A DNA stretch of 64,000 nucleotides from Lentilactobacillus curieae. GTDB lineage: Bacteria; Bacillota; Bacilli; Lactobacillales; Lactobacillaceae. The position numbers were made by a program, and so were the translations under genes. The stretch lies in NCBI RefSeq assembly GCF_000785105.2, contig NZ_CP018906.1, forward strand, positions 1,054,001-1,118,000. The letters are read 5' to 3'. Under the pieces are notes generated by a model. It did no database searches. It saw nothing but the letters and a program-made list of their open reading frames with translations, and was not told where the DNA came from. Each line of letters begins with the position of its first letter. Positions within the stretch are counted from its first letter, which is position 1. Positions 1-7,573 of the stretch are shown piece after piece.

Positions 1-33
1 ACTAGGATAAATCCTAATAATAGTCGCAAAGGC

Positions 34-62
34 TTGACTTGATAAGGTAAACAAAATATATT
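34..62 (+). promoter_or_regulatory. sigma-A type promoter of the LacI-family gene
   Basis: A -35 TTGACT (34-39) and a -10 TATATT (57-62) are separated by 17 bases, close to the consensus. Transcription would begin near 69, inside the palindrome described next. Confidence 0.7.
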
Positions 63-80
63 TATTTTAGTAAAATAAAT
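60..80. promoter_or_regulatory. palindromic operator, probable autoregulatory LacI-family site
   Basis: Every base from 60 to 69 pairs with its partner from 80 to 71 around a central G at 70; the core reads TTTATTTTAGTAAAATAAA. It overlaps the -10 region and the predicted start of transcription of the LacI-family gene that follows. Odd-centred AT-rich palindromes are usual for this regulator family. That the neighbouring protein binds here is inference. Confidence 0.6.
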
Positions 81-103
81 TGAACGAAAAGGTTGAAAAC
101 ATC

Positions 104-1093
104 ATGGCTACTATAAAAGATATTGCCGAGAAAGCCGGAGTATCAATTACGACGGTGTCTCGAGTACTAAATTATGATAAATCATTATCAGTCAGTGAAA
201 CTACCAGAAAAAAGATTTTTCAGGTTGCTGAATCAATGTCATACACAAAAAATCGCAGGAAAGTCTCTGCCCAGGATACAATCGCGATTGTCCAGTGGTA
301 TACAGAAACTAAGGAGTTAGATGATTTATACTACTTATCTATCAGAATGGGTGCAGAAAAGGCTGCGGCTAAGGAAAACTTTAAGGTGAAACAGTATTTT
401 GCCAACGATTCTCTAAACGATATTGGTGACGTTAAGGCAATTATTGCGATTGGTAAATACAGTGATGCCCAAATCAAGAAACTGGCCAAAAAGTCTGAAA
501 CACTAATTTTCGTTGACTTTGACACGCTTTCTAAGGGATACGACTGCGTAGTGACTGACTTTGACAACTCAACTAGAAATGTAATTGATAGTTTTATTGA
601 TGCAGGAATTACCAATATTGGGATGGTTTCGGGAACGGAATCCACTAGCGATGGCAAACTTACAATTAGCGATCCGCGGGTTGCCACATTTAAGAATTAT
701 TTGTCGCAAAAAGGATTGTTCGAACCAGAAGACGTCTTTACAGCTGACTATACTTTAGATGGTGCATATGAATTATTACTGGATAGGTTGGAGACGATGG
801 GGGATGCTTTTCCGAAGGCGCTGTTTATTTCAAACGACGCAATGGCAGTTGGTGCCGTGAAGGCGTTGACTGAGAAGAAAAAGCGGATTCCAGAAGATGT
901 TAGTATCGTCAGTTTTAACGATACTTCCATCGCCAAGTACGTTATTCCTGCCCTTAGCTCGGTTAAGGTTGAGACTACCAGAATGGGTGAAGTGGCACTT
1001 AATATGGTTAAGAACGCCATTGAAACCGGTAAGCAGACTACTGAAAAGGTTGTTGTATCAAACGAGCTTATCAAGCGAGAAAGTAGCATCTAG
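104..1093 (+). CDS. LacI/GalR-family transcriptional regulator
   Basis: A 329-residue DNA-binding regulator of sugar-related genes. The N-terminal LacI helix-turn-helix is clear (TIKDIAEKAGVSITTVSRVL, residues 3-22), followed by the hinge and a periplasmic-binding-protein-like effector domain (residues about 60-329) with typical late motifs such as VSIVSFNDT. The ATG at 104 is preferred over an upstream in-frame TTG because it follows AAAAGG with suitable spacing and begins directly with the HTH. The gene stands alone behind a promoter that carries a palindromic operator, so it probably represses itself. The effector is unknown: galactose-type regulators are the closest by general look, but no sugar operon lies in the window to support a specific sugar. 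Confidence 0.85.
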   Translation: MATIKDIAEKAGVSITTVSRVLNYDKSLSVSETTRKKIFQVAESMSYTKNRRKVSAQDTIAIVQWYTETKELDDLYYLSIRMGAEKAAAKENFKVKQYFANDSLNDIGDVKAIIAIGKYSDAQIKKLAKKSETLIFVDFDTLSKGYDCVVTDFDNSTRNVIDSFIDAGITNIGMVSGTESTSDGKLTISDPRVATFKNYLSQKGLFEPEDVFTADYTLDGAYELLLDRLETMGDAFPKALFISNDAMAVGAVKALTEKKKRIPEDVSIVSFNDTSIAKYVIPALSSVKVETTRMGEVALNMVKNAIETGKQTTEKVVVSNELIKRESSI

Positions 1094-1225
1094 CATTACC
1101 AAATACTAATTACTAAAAGTGCCAAACTAAAACTTTTTTTAATTGTCCAGATTCCCCGGAATACATTGACTTATTGCTAATCTCAATTATAATTTTATTT
1201 ATAATAACTTAAATTTTATAGTAGG

Positions 1226-1254
1226 GGATTTGTGTATCTTAATCACAAAAATCC
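1226..1254 (+). other. small inverted repeat in a 367-base gap
   Basis: The gap between the LacI-family gene and the MMPL gene is AT-rich and holds no convincing ORF. GGATTTGTG (1226-1234) can pair with CACAAAAATCC (1244-1254) with two bulged bases. No U-tract follows, so it is not a terminator. It may be part of a leader or a protein-binding site; function is unknown. Confidence 0.25.
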
Positions 1255-1386
1255 GAAAAATAAATCAATAATTGCGGTTTAGTACACGTGTGTTCACTGT
1301 TCGTAGAGGGAAGTTCGGTTGTTTGCCAAATTAATGTTTAAGCAAATTTTTAATAACATTAACCCAAATACGTTTTACTATACAAT

Positions 1387-1424
1387 GCCAATCGCTAATT
1401 TTTTAGATGATTGGCTTTTATTTT
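1387..1424 (+). terminator. terminator or attenuator hairpin before the MMPL gene
   Basis: GCCAATC (1387-1393) pairs with GATTGGC (1409-1415), extended inward by CTAA/TTAG, and is followed by TTTTATTTT. It lies only 36 bases before the MMPL start codon. It may end the LacI-family transcript or act as an attenuator for the gene behind it. A possible -10 (TACAAT, 1381-1386) abuts the stem, so the MMPL transcript could also start within it. Confidence 0.5.
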
Positions 1425-1460
1425 GGTGACAATCTTTCGTGTGGAATAAGGAGAAAGAAT

Positions 1461-4178
1461 ATGAGTAAATTCTTCAAAAGGTACATAGGAATAATCATTG
1501 CTTGGCTAATTGTGATTATTTTAAGCATTGCTTACATGCCAAGCATTAGCCATTTGGTTAATCAAAAGGGAGAAACCCACATTCCGAGCTCCATGCAAAG
1601 CCAAGTGGCAGCGAAAATTGGGGACAAATTTCATAAAACTGAGCGTGGCACGCGGCCAGTTATTGTGGTGTTTAATTCTAAAAAGAAGCTGAATTCTGAG
1701 CAAGTCGACAAAATGTATTCAACGATTGGCAAGATTCAGAATCACCAGAAGAAATTGGGAATTAAGTCGATGGTTACACCACCGGATACTACGTCTTCAC
1801 AAAAGCAGCTGATTGCTAAAGACAGTACGACACAAATTATCACCTTAAATGTGGACAAGAAGGTCCCAATCAAGACGATGAACGCCCGTTTGATTGCGGC
1901 GGCCAAAACGCCAACTTTAAGAACTTACGTTACCAGCTATGATACGATTCAAAGACAAACTAATGATAAGGTAAAACATGGAATTACGAAGGCAGAAATT
2001 ATTATTTCAATCTTCATTCTATTGATCTTGGTTTTGGTGTTCAGATCATTAATCCTACCCGTAATTTCTCTCATCACTACACTTATGGCGTATTACGTAT
2101 CATTATGTGTAGTTGGAAACCTTTCTATTAGCTATGGATTACCAGTTTCAATCTATACGCAAGCTGTGCTGATGTTGGTCATGATGGCACTAGGAACGGA
2201 ATATCAAATCCTGTTCTTTAATGAATTAAAGCGACAATTTGTTAACGGAAAAGATGAAACTGAAGCAACTATTGCAGCAAGAAAGCAATCCGGCAAATCA
2301 ATTTTAGTTTCAGGAATTGTACTAGCAATTGCGTTTGGCTCGCTTGGCTTCATTGATTACTCAATGATTCAATCATTAGCTAGTGTGGGAATTGGAATCG
2401 TTATTTTACTACTTGCAGTATTTACTTTCTTGCCATTCTTCACCTTCGCGTTAGGCAAAAAGATTTTCCTACCATCCACCAACCTGTCAGCTCATAATTA
2501 CAGTAAGAGTTGGGGCTTCTTATCATCAAAATCAAGCAAGTACCCACTAATTTCATTAGCGTTGGTAATCTTGATCGCGATTCCGTTTGTCCTCAACAGT
2601 AGGGGAAAGGTTTCGTTTGACCCCACGAGAGAAGTGGCAACGAAAACTTCATCAGCTACTCAAGGATACAAGAGCATCAAGGAGCATTATCCAAAGGGAA
2701 CGGCTGAACCACTTACCGTTTACATTAAATCAGATCATAAATTAGATAATGATGCCGACCTACGCGAAATCGATAGGGTAACAACCCAATTGGAAAACGA
2801 TAAAATGGTCAGCTCAATCAATTCGGTCACTCAACCTGAGGGCGAGCCACTTCAGCAGCTTTACATGAAGGAACAAATCCAAATCGTTACTGGAAGTATC
2901 GGTGCTAGCTCGAACGCCTTAAACCGTGTGGCTAAGGGACTAAAGAAAACTAAGATTGATAGTAAGCCACTTTCAAAAGCAAGCAAGACTGTTAGTTCCA
3001 TTACTAACGAAGTTAACCGAATCCAAACGCTTAATGCAGCTAATAATGTTACGGAAACACCATCTCAGATAGTTCAGCAGGTACAGGCAGAGCTGCAGTT
3101 GTTTAGACACAAACGAATGACAAGGTTCCAACGGGAAGTCGTTAAGGATGCTTTGCAACGCTCAATGGTTGATCAAGCTCAACAAAATAAGATGAATGAT
3201 GCATTGAACCGAATTGGAATGCGGACTGATAGTACTAACAGCCGAATTTCAAACTTTGAAATGGAACTTAATTCAATTCAATCACGGGTTCAAAACTTCG
3301 GTACTCAGATTGCTGATTCAACTAAAGAAATCGGCCAATCAAAAGACTTTTTGGATGAAATGGCAAAGTCGCCAGCAGGCCAAACTTTCTACATTCCTAA
3401 AGATGTTTTGAATAGCGCAACCTTCCAACAAGCGGTCATGAAGTACTTGTCTGATGATAAAAAGACTGCAAAAATTAATGTGATTTTGAACAAGGATCCA
3501 CATTCAAGTGAGTCACTTCAATACATCAATGATGTTAGCTCACAATTGAAGGCAAGCCTTGCAGCAACTACTTTACAGAACGCTACCGTAGTTGTTGGCG
3601 GTGTGCCATCAACGATTCAAGATGCACGGAGTATTTCAAAAGCAAACTTTAATAAAACAGCGCTGATTTTTGCTGGGGTATTGATTGTCTTGTCAATGTT
3701 CGTTGCGGCATCGATTCTTCAGGCAGCTTACGTTGGGATTGTGGCTTTTGTTACCTACTTGATGTCACTTGGTTTCTCAAAGTGGATGAGCAGTAATCTA
3801 TTGGATCAGCATCAATTGACTGCAAGCGTTCCTTACTTGCTCTTTATTCTGCTGTTTGCATTTGCAATTAATTACTCGCTTTACCTGTTTATTAGGAATC
3901 GCCAGAATAGTGAGCAGTCCTTCACTGCAAAAATGCAGGTATCTGCTGGGTTACTTGGAACTGTAATTATTTTTGCTATTTCAGTTGTTATTGCCAACGC
4001 TGCGTCATTAATGACATCTAGTCAACTAACGTTAATTCAACTTGCAATGGGGCTGATCTTTGGCCTAATCGTAATCGGTCTAGTAATTCCAATTACCTTG
4101 CCCGGATTAGATAGATTGACATACGACAATTATTTCCAAGGATTGTTCAGTTCGAAGAAAAAGGTAGAAAAGGAATAA
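1461..4178 (+). CDS. MMPL/RND-family membrane protein
   Basis: A 905-residue integral membrane protein of the MmpL/YdfJ branch of the RND superfamily, which move lipids, drugs or other hydrophobic molecules using the proton gradient. Two permease halves are visible: one N-terminal helix, a first outside loop with a soluble domain (about 30-180), five helices (about 185-390), then a large extracytoplasmic region (about 395-720) rich in helical, coiled-coil-like sequence, and five closing helices (about 725-890). The start at 1461 follows AAGGAG; the longer in-frame ATG at 1407 lies inside the hairpin ahead. The gene is monocistronic and closed by a terminator. The substrate is not known. The neighbouring LacI-type gene is separated by a long gap, so a shared role is not implied. 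Confidence 0.85.
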   Translation: MSKFFKRYIGIIIAWLIVIILSIAYMPSISHLVNQKGETHIPSSMQSQVAAKIGDKFHKTERGTRPVIVVFNSKKKLNSEQVDKMYSTIGKIQNHQKKLGIKSMVTPPDTTSSQKQLIAKDSTTQIITLNVDKKVPIKTMNARLIAAAKTPTLRTYVTSYDTIQRQTNDKVKHGITKAEIIISIFILLILVLVFRSLILPVISLITTLMAYYVSLCVVGNLSISYGLPVSIYTQAVLMLVMMALGTEYQILFFNELKRQFVNGKDETEATIAARKQSGKSILVSGIVLAIAFGSLGFIDYSMIQSLASVGIGIVILLLAVFTFLPFFTFALGKKIFLPSTNLSAHNYSKSWGFLSSKSSKYPLISLALVILIAIPFVLNSRGKVSFDPTREVATKTSSATQGYKSIKEHYPKGTAEPLTVYIKSDHKLDNDADLREIDRVTTQLENDKMVSSINSVTQPEGEPLQQLYMKEQIQIVTGSIGASSNALNRVAKGLKKTKIDSKPLSKASKTVSSITNEVNRIQTLNAANNVTETPSQIVQQVQAELQLFRHKRMTRFQREVVKDALQRSMVDQAQQNKMNDALNRIGMRTDSTNSRISNFEMELNSIQSRVQNFGTQIADSTKEIGQSKDFLDEMAKSPAGQTFYIPKDVLNSATFQQAVMKYLSDDKKTAKINVILNKDPHSSESLQYINDVSSQLKASLAATTLQNATVVVGGVPSTIQDARSISKANFNKTALIFAGVLIVLSMFVAASILQAAYVGIVAFVTYLMSLGFSKWMSSNLLDQHQLTASVPYLLFILLFAFAINYSLYLFIRNRQNSEQSFTAKMQVSAGLLGTVIIFAISVVIANAASLMTSSQLTLIQLAMGLIFGLIVIGLVIPITLPGLDRLTYDNYFQGLFSSKKKVEKE

Positions 4179-4216
4179 GGGCTACTTTTTCCTAATGACC
4201 AAGATGTTCGTACAAT

Positions 4217-4265
4217 AAAAACCGCCATCACATTTTCAATTAGCTGAAGATGCGATGGCGGTTTT
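4217..4265. terminator. bidirectional terminator between MMPL and degV genes
   Basis: AAAACCGCCATC pairs with GATGGCGGTTTT around a 25-base loop. It can serve both the + strand MMPL gene and the - strand DegV gene, which converge here. Confidence 0.85.
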
Positions 4266-4286
4266 GGTATTGAATATTCGATTGTT

Positions 4287-5126
4287 TTATCCTAATAGAT
4301 AAGTTAATCCTGTTGAGCGTAATCCCATATAACTGGCCATTTCTGGCTTAGTTATGCGAACTTCAATCGGGACAAACGGAAACTCTTTTTCTAACATTTT
4401 CTTAATCAGACTGGCCCATTTTTCTTCCCCAGCATGAAGAACCGTTAGTTTAACAATGTTTTCATCATGCATTTTTAGCAATTGTTCATTCCAAAAATCT
4501 TCGATACAACATCCTGCTTGACTACGAGTTATCAAGTCAAAATTATTGTCTACAAATTGAAAAATGTATGAAGTTTTTAATTTGCTTTCAATGGCACCAC
4601 GAAGCTTGCTGATAATGTTTTTACTGATTAATTGATTATTATCTGAAACTGAGAAGAACGTTCTAGTTTTTGTCCGCGTATGAGAGAGCTTGGTTAAAAT
4701 TTCTTTGACTGTTCGGCCGCGTTTAATGCATTCAGCCGCCTTAGTTACCTGGTATGCCAAGCCTCCAGACGTAGCCATGCTATCAACAACAGTAACATCA
4801 CTACTAGATATCTTAGCGGCATCTTGCGCGGTGTAGTAAGTTGGCGAAAGGGTGCTGCTAAGGTGAATTGAGATGATTTGGCTGCCGTCACTTCCGAGTT
4901 CATCGTAAAGGTTGGCTAACTCTGAAACATCTGCTCCACCTAGTGCTGGTGATGAGCTACAATTAGATAGTAAATGTAAAAATTTATCGCTTGAAATGTT
5001 TTTAACTGAGCCGTAAAGCTTTCCGTTAATAATAATTGGAAGATCGATAATTTTGATATCATGGTTTCGAATGCTTGATTGAGATAATGATGCTGCCGAA
5101 TCAGTCACGATTCTGATGTTGGCCAA
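4287..5126 (-). CDS. DegV-family fatty-acid-binding protein
   Basis: A 279-residue cytosolic protein of the DegV/FakB family, which bind a long-chain fatty acid and present it to the FakA kinase for phosphorylation, feeding exogenous fatty acids into phospholipid synthesis. The N-terminus IRIVTDSAASL and the serine-rich loop STLSPTYYTAQ, with the GGLAYQV segment that follows, match the fatty-acid pocket of the family; length is typical. Translation starts at a TTG, since the only well-spaced Shine-Dalgarno (GGGGTG) sits just before it and no in-frame ATG fits. Lactobacilli usually carry several DegV paralogues, so which fatty acid this one prefers cannot be said. No fakA is nearby. Confidence 0.85.
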   Translation of the reverse strand: MANIRIVTDSAASLSQSSIRNHDIKIIDLPIIINGKLYGSVKNISSDKFLHLLSNCSSSPALGGADVSELANLYDELGSDGSQIISIHLSSTLSPTYYTAQDAAKISSSDVTVVDSMATSGGLAYQVTKAAECIKRGRTVKEILTKLSHTRTKTRTFFSVSDNNQLISKNIISKLRGAIESKLKTSYIFQFVDNNFDLITRSQAGCCIEDFWNEQLLKMHDENIVKLTVLHAGEEKWASLIKKMLEKEFPFVPIEVRITKPEMASYMGLRSTGLTYLLG

Positions 5127-5247
5127 AATATCACCCCTTTGATTATTACAGAGAGAATTATAATATTAACTTTAGGAAAAATTATAAAATTCATAAATAA
5201 TTCTTTATTCTTCACAAATTGTTCACAATTAGAAATGAGGTATCCAA

Positions 5248-5556
5248 ATGAAGGGAAAGTACGAAGTTTTTCAATATATCGGAGTTCCAATCACCACTGA
5301 TGATTCGGGAAACTATATGATAAAAAAAGACGAGAATGGCGAGTTTAAACTTCATAGTTGGAGAACTGGTAAACACACCAAGGGTAAACCTCAGGGGGTA
5401 GGCCAAATCTTTATTACTGAAAATAATATGCTGGTGGCGGTAATTAAGGAAATTCCAGTTAAGTTCAAAGATCGCCACGAATATACACCACTGCAAAGAT
5501 TTACTAGTGAGTTTGTTAGTGATGGAATTGTTAGGGAAGCACAGACAGAAATATAA
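5248..5556 (+). CDS. small conserved-looking protein of unknown function
   Basis: A 102-residue soluble protein, mixed alpha/beta in appearance, with many Lys, Asp and Glu and no Cys. It starts at ATG 5248 behind GAGGT and ends just before a strong terminator, so it forms its own small transcription unit, divergent from the degV gene. No domain is recognised, and there is no signal peptide or membrane segment. The proper ribosome binding site and lack of a better competing frame make it a likely real gene. Confidence 0.6.
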   Translation: MKGKYEVFQYIGVPITTDDSGNYMIKKDENGEFKLHSWRTGKHTKGKPQGVGQIFITENNMLVAVIKEIPVKFKDRHEYTPLQRFTSEFVSDGIVREAQTEI

Positions 5557-5601
5557 AAAACGGGTGGTCTCCTAAAAGCAAATCTAGGAGACCACCCGTT
5601 T
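5555..5601. terminator. strong bidirectional terminator
   Basis: A 14-bp perfect stem, CGGGTGGTCTCCTA (5561-5574) with TAGGAGACCACCCG (5585-5598). On the - strand it is followed by a run of six U, serving the 72-residue protein gene; on the + strand a shorter UUU follows. Confidence 0.9.
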
Positions 5602-5615
5602 AACATTATTACCTG

Positions 5616-5834
5616 TTAGTTGTGTAGTAGTTTTTCGACGTCTGACTTAATGTCATCCTCGGACATTGACATATATGGATGCATGTCCTTTTCGGTGGCG
5701 TTAGTATCACGTTCGTTCTTTTCCATGTAGTAATCCCATAGAGCGTCACGAACTGGCTCCGAACTATCACTCCAATCAAATGCTTCATTCATTTTTACGT
5801 TCAAAAAAGTAGATTCAGTTTTAGTCTCTGCCAT
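5616..5834 (-). CDS. small acidic protein, unknown function
   Basis: A 72-residue acidic protein (many Asp and Glu) with no Cys, signal peptide or membrane segment, and a likely helical C-terminus. It starts with ATG nine bases after a consensus AGGAGG, the best ribosome binding site in this part of the window, and ends at a strong terminator. It lies 63 bases downstream of gcvH on the same strand and may be co-transcribed with it. No family was recognised. Confidence 0.7.
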   Translation of the reverse strand: MAETKTESTFLNVKMNEAFDWSDSSEPVRDALWDYYMEKNERDTNATEKDMHPYMSMSEDDIKSDVEKLLHN

Positions 5835-5897
5835 AAATACTTACCTCCTAACAACTTCAGTATAGTTCTATTAGCAAAAAGTGTTAAGTAACTTATG

Positions 5898-6284
5898 CTA
5901 ACTTTTTGTCTTTTTAATGACCATAATCCAGTTAATCTTAGGATCAGGTTGGTTTAGTCTATCGATATCCTTCCCAATATCTGAGTTTCGTTCAATTACC
6001 TCGCCAGCAATTGGGCTTTTCAAAGTTTCAACTGACTTATCTCCTTCGATATCCAAAATGTCGTCATCGATTTCAATGGTTGATTGATCGGTAGGAAAAT
6101 CAGCGAAGGTAATTTGGCCGATTTGGTCATAAACTGATGTGTCAATTCCTAGCAGGTAATTTCCATCAGTCTTGGTGGCGTACCAAATGCCGTCTTTAAC
6201 TTCGGGTGTCCCGAATGATTCGGTACTAGCTTTATTAGCTGAGAAAAGGGCTTTGAGTTTATCCCAAAATGATGTTTGTGCCAT
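5898..6284 (-). CDS. gcvH: GcvH-like lipoyl-carrier protein
   Basis: A 128-residue glycine-cleavage H-like protein, a carrier of a lipoyl group on a lysine. The hallmark region SVETLKSPIAGEVIERN (about residues 82-98) holds the candidate lipoyl lysine in TLK. It is shorter than enteric GcvH around this loop. The ATG at 6284 is chosen over one two codons earlier, because GAGGTG is then seven bases away. It is divergent from lipoate-protein ligase, and no P, T or L glycine-cleavage genes are seen. In Firmicutes such orphan GcvH proteins act as lipoyl relays or in stress-linked lipoyl signalling rather than glycine cleavage; that role here is inference from context. Confidence 0.8.
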   Translation of the reverse strand: MAQTSFWDKLKALFSANKASTESFGTPEVKDGIWYATKTDGNYLLGIDTSVYDQIGQITFADFPTDQSTIEIDDDILDIEGDKSVETLKSPIAGEVIERNSDIGKDIDRLNQPDPKINWIMVIKKTKS

Positions 6285-6364
6285 TTGCATTCACCTCGTT
6301 ATTATTTACTTTGATTATAACGTATAATTAAGCCATAACTAACAATATGATAGGGGGCCAAACC

Positions 6365-7381
6365 ATGTATTTGATAGATACCCAAAGAGATGGCAAAGAA
6401 ATCTTTGATGCAAGAGTAAACCAGTCCTTAGATAATTATTTTGTAAATGAAAAAAAGTTACCAGGACACGGTTTTATGATGTATATCAATCAGCCGTCAG
6501 TAATTATCGGTAAGAACCAAAATGTGTGGGCCGAAGTCAACACTGATTACCTCCGTGAACACGATATTCAACTAGTTAGAAGGACTTCCGGAGGCGGAGC
6601 AGTCTATCACGATATGGGAAACCTGATTTTTGAAAACATCGTGATTGATGATGACTCTGAGTTTGGTAACTATGCCCACTTTGCTGAGCCGGTGTTAAAG
6701 GCCCTGCAAAAACTAGGCGTCGATGTGAAGATGAAGGAAAATAGCAGTGACCTGATTTTTCAGGATAAAAAATTTTCTGGAATGACTATGTTTAAGAGTG
6801 GCAATAGTCTGGCTGCGGGCGGAACAATTATGTATGATTTGAATCTGGAAAATGCCCATTACAGCCTAACGGAAAATGAATGTGAAAAAGCTAAACGATT
6901 GGGAGTTGCTTCAAAACGTAGCCCGATGATCAATTTAAAAGATTATCTACCAGAAGATATGGATATTAACAGCCTAAGAGACTATCTTTTGAAGGAAATA
7001 TTCGCCGTTGAAGATCTGAGCGAAATTGAAGTCTACCATATGACTGATGACGACTGGAAAATTATTGATCAGAGAATGAAGGAAACTTATGGAACCGATG
7101 AGTGGAACTTTGGTAGGAATCCTGGTTATTACCATTATGCAGCCCGAAATTTTGAATCCGGAAAGTTAGGGATCAACTACACTGTTGTCGATGGGAAGGT
7201 CGAACATTTAAAGCTTAACCCGGACTTTATTCCCGATGGTGATCTTGGTGAAATTGAGAAAAGGTTGGTTGGTAAGAACCCGTCAATAAATATGATTGAG
7301 AAGGCTGTGAAGAAATCTAAGCTCCGAAACGTGGATTTTAACCAATTAGTTAACTTCTTAAATGAGTTTTTAAACAACTAA
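6365..7381 (+). CDS. lplA: lipoate-protein ligase A
   Basis: A 338-residue enzyme that activates lipoate with ATP and transfers it to lysines of carrier domains such as GcvH or the E2 subunits. The catalytic lipoate-binding motif RRTSGGGAVYHD (about residues 76-87) and KFSGMTM are present, and the C-terminal accessory domain completes the normal two-domain length. The start at 6365 follows AGGGGG by seven bases; an earlier in-frame ATG at 6347 overlaps that site. A TATAAT at 6323-6328 is a likely -10. It is divergent from gcvH, with about 80 bases between start codons, which suggests the ligase loads that carrier. Confidence 0.92.
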   Translation: MYLIDTQRDGKEIFDARVNQSLDNYFVNEKKLPGHGFMMYINQPSVIIGKNQNVWAEVNTDYLREHDIQLVRRTSGGGAVYHDMGNLIFENIVIDDDSEFGNYAHFAEPVLKALQKLGVDVKMKENSSDLIFQDKKFSGMTMFKSGNSLAAGGTIMYDLNLENAHYSLTENECEKAKRLGVASKRSPMINLKDYLPEDMDINSLRDYLLKEIFAVEDLSEIEVYHMTDDDWKIIDQRMKETYGTDEWNFGRNPGYYHYAARNFESGKLGINYTVVDGKVEHLKLNPDFIPDGDLGEIEKRLVGKNPSINMIEKAVKKSKLRNVDFNQLVNFLNEFLNN

Positions 7382-7406
7382 GCGCCGTTATAACGGTGCT
7401 TTTTTA
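7381..7406 (+). terminator. terminator of lplA
   Basis: AGCGCCGTTAT pairs back on itself with ATAACGGTGCT, followed by seven T. It begins at the last base of the stop codon. Confidence 0.85.
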
Positions 7407-7573
7407 TTTTGTAAACTAATCATTAAGATAACTAATTGATAATATTGTGACTTTTTTTAGTCCAAACATTTACAATTTGTTCACAGAATCTTGGAAGAAA
7501 AATTGAATCGAATTGGTACTCTATTACCGTAAATAAGAAAGCACTAATCATATCGATAATGGAGGAAACAAAG

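Noticed and set aside
5248-5606. Overlapping - strand frames across the 102-residue gene (5212-5496 and 5391-5606)
   Set aside because: No ribosome binding sites, and the second runs through the strong terminator hairpin at 5561-5598.
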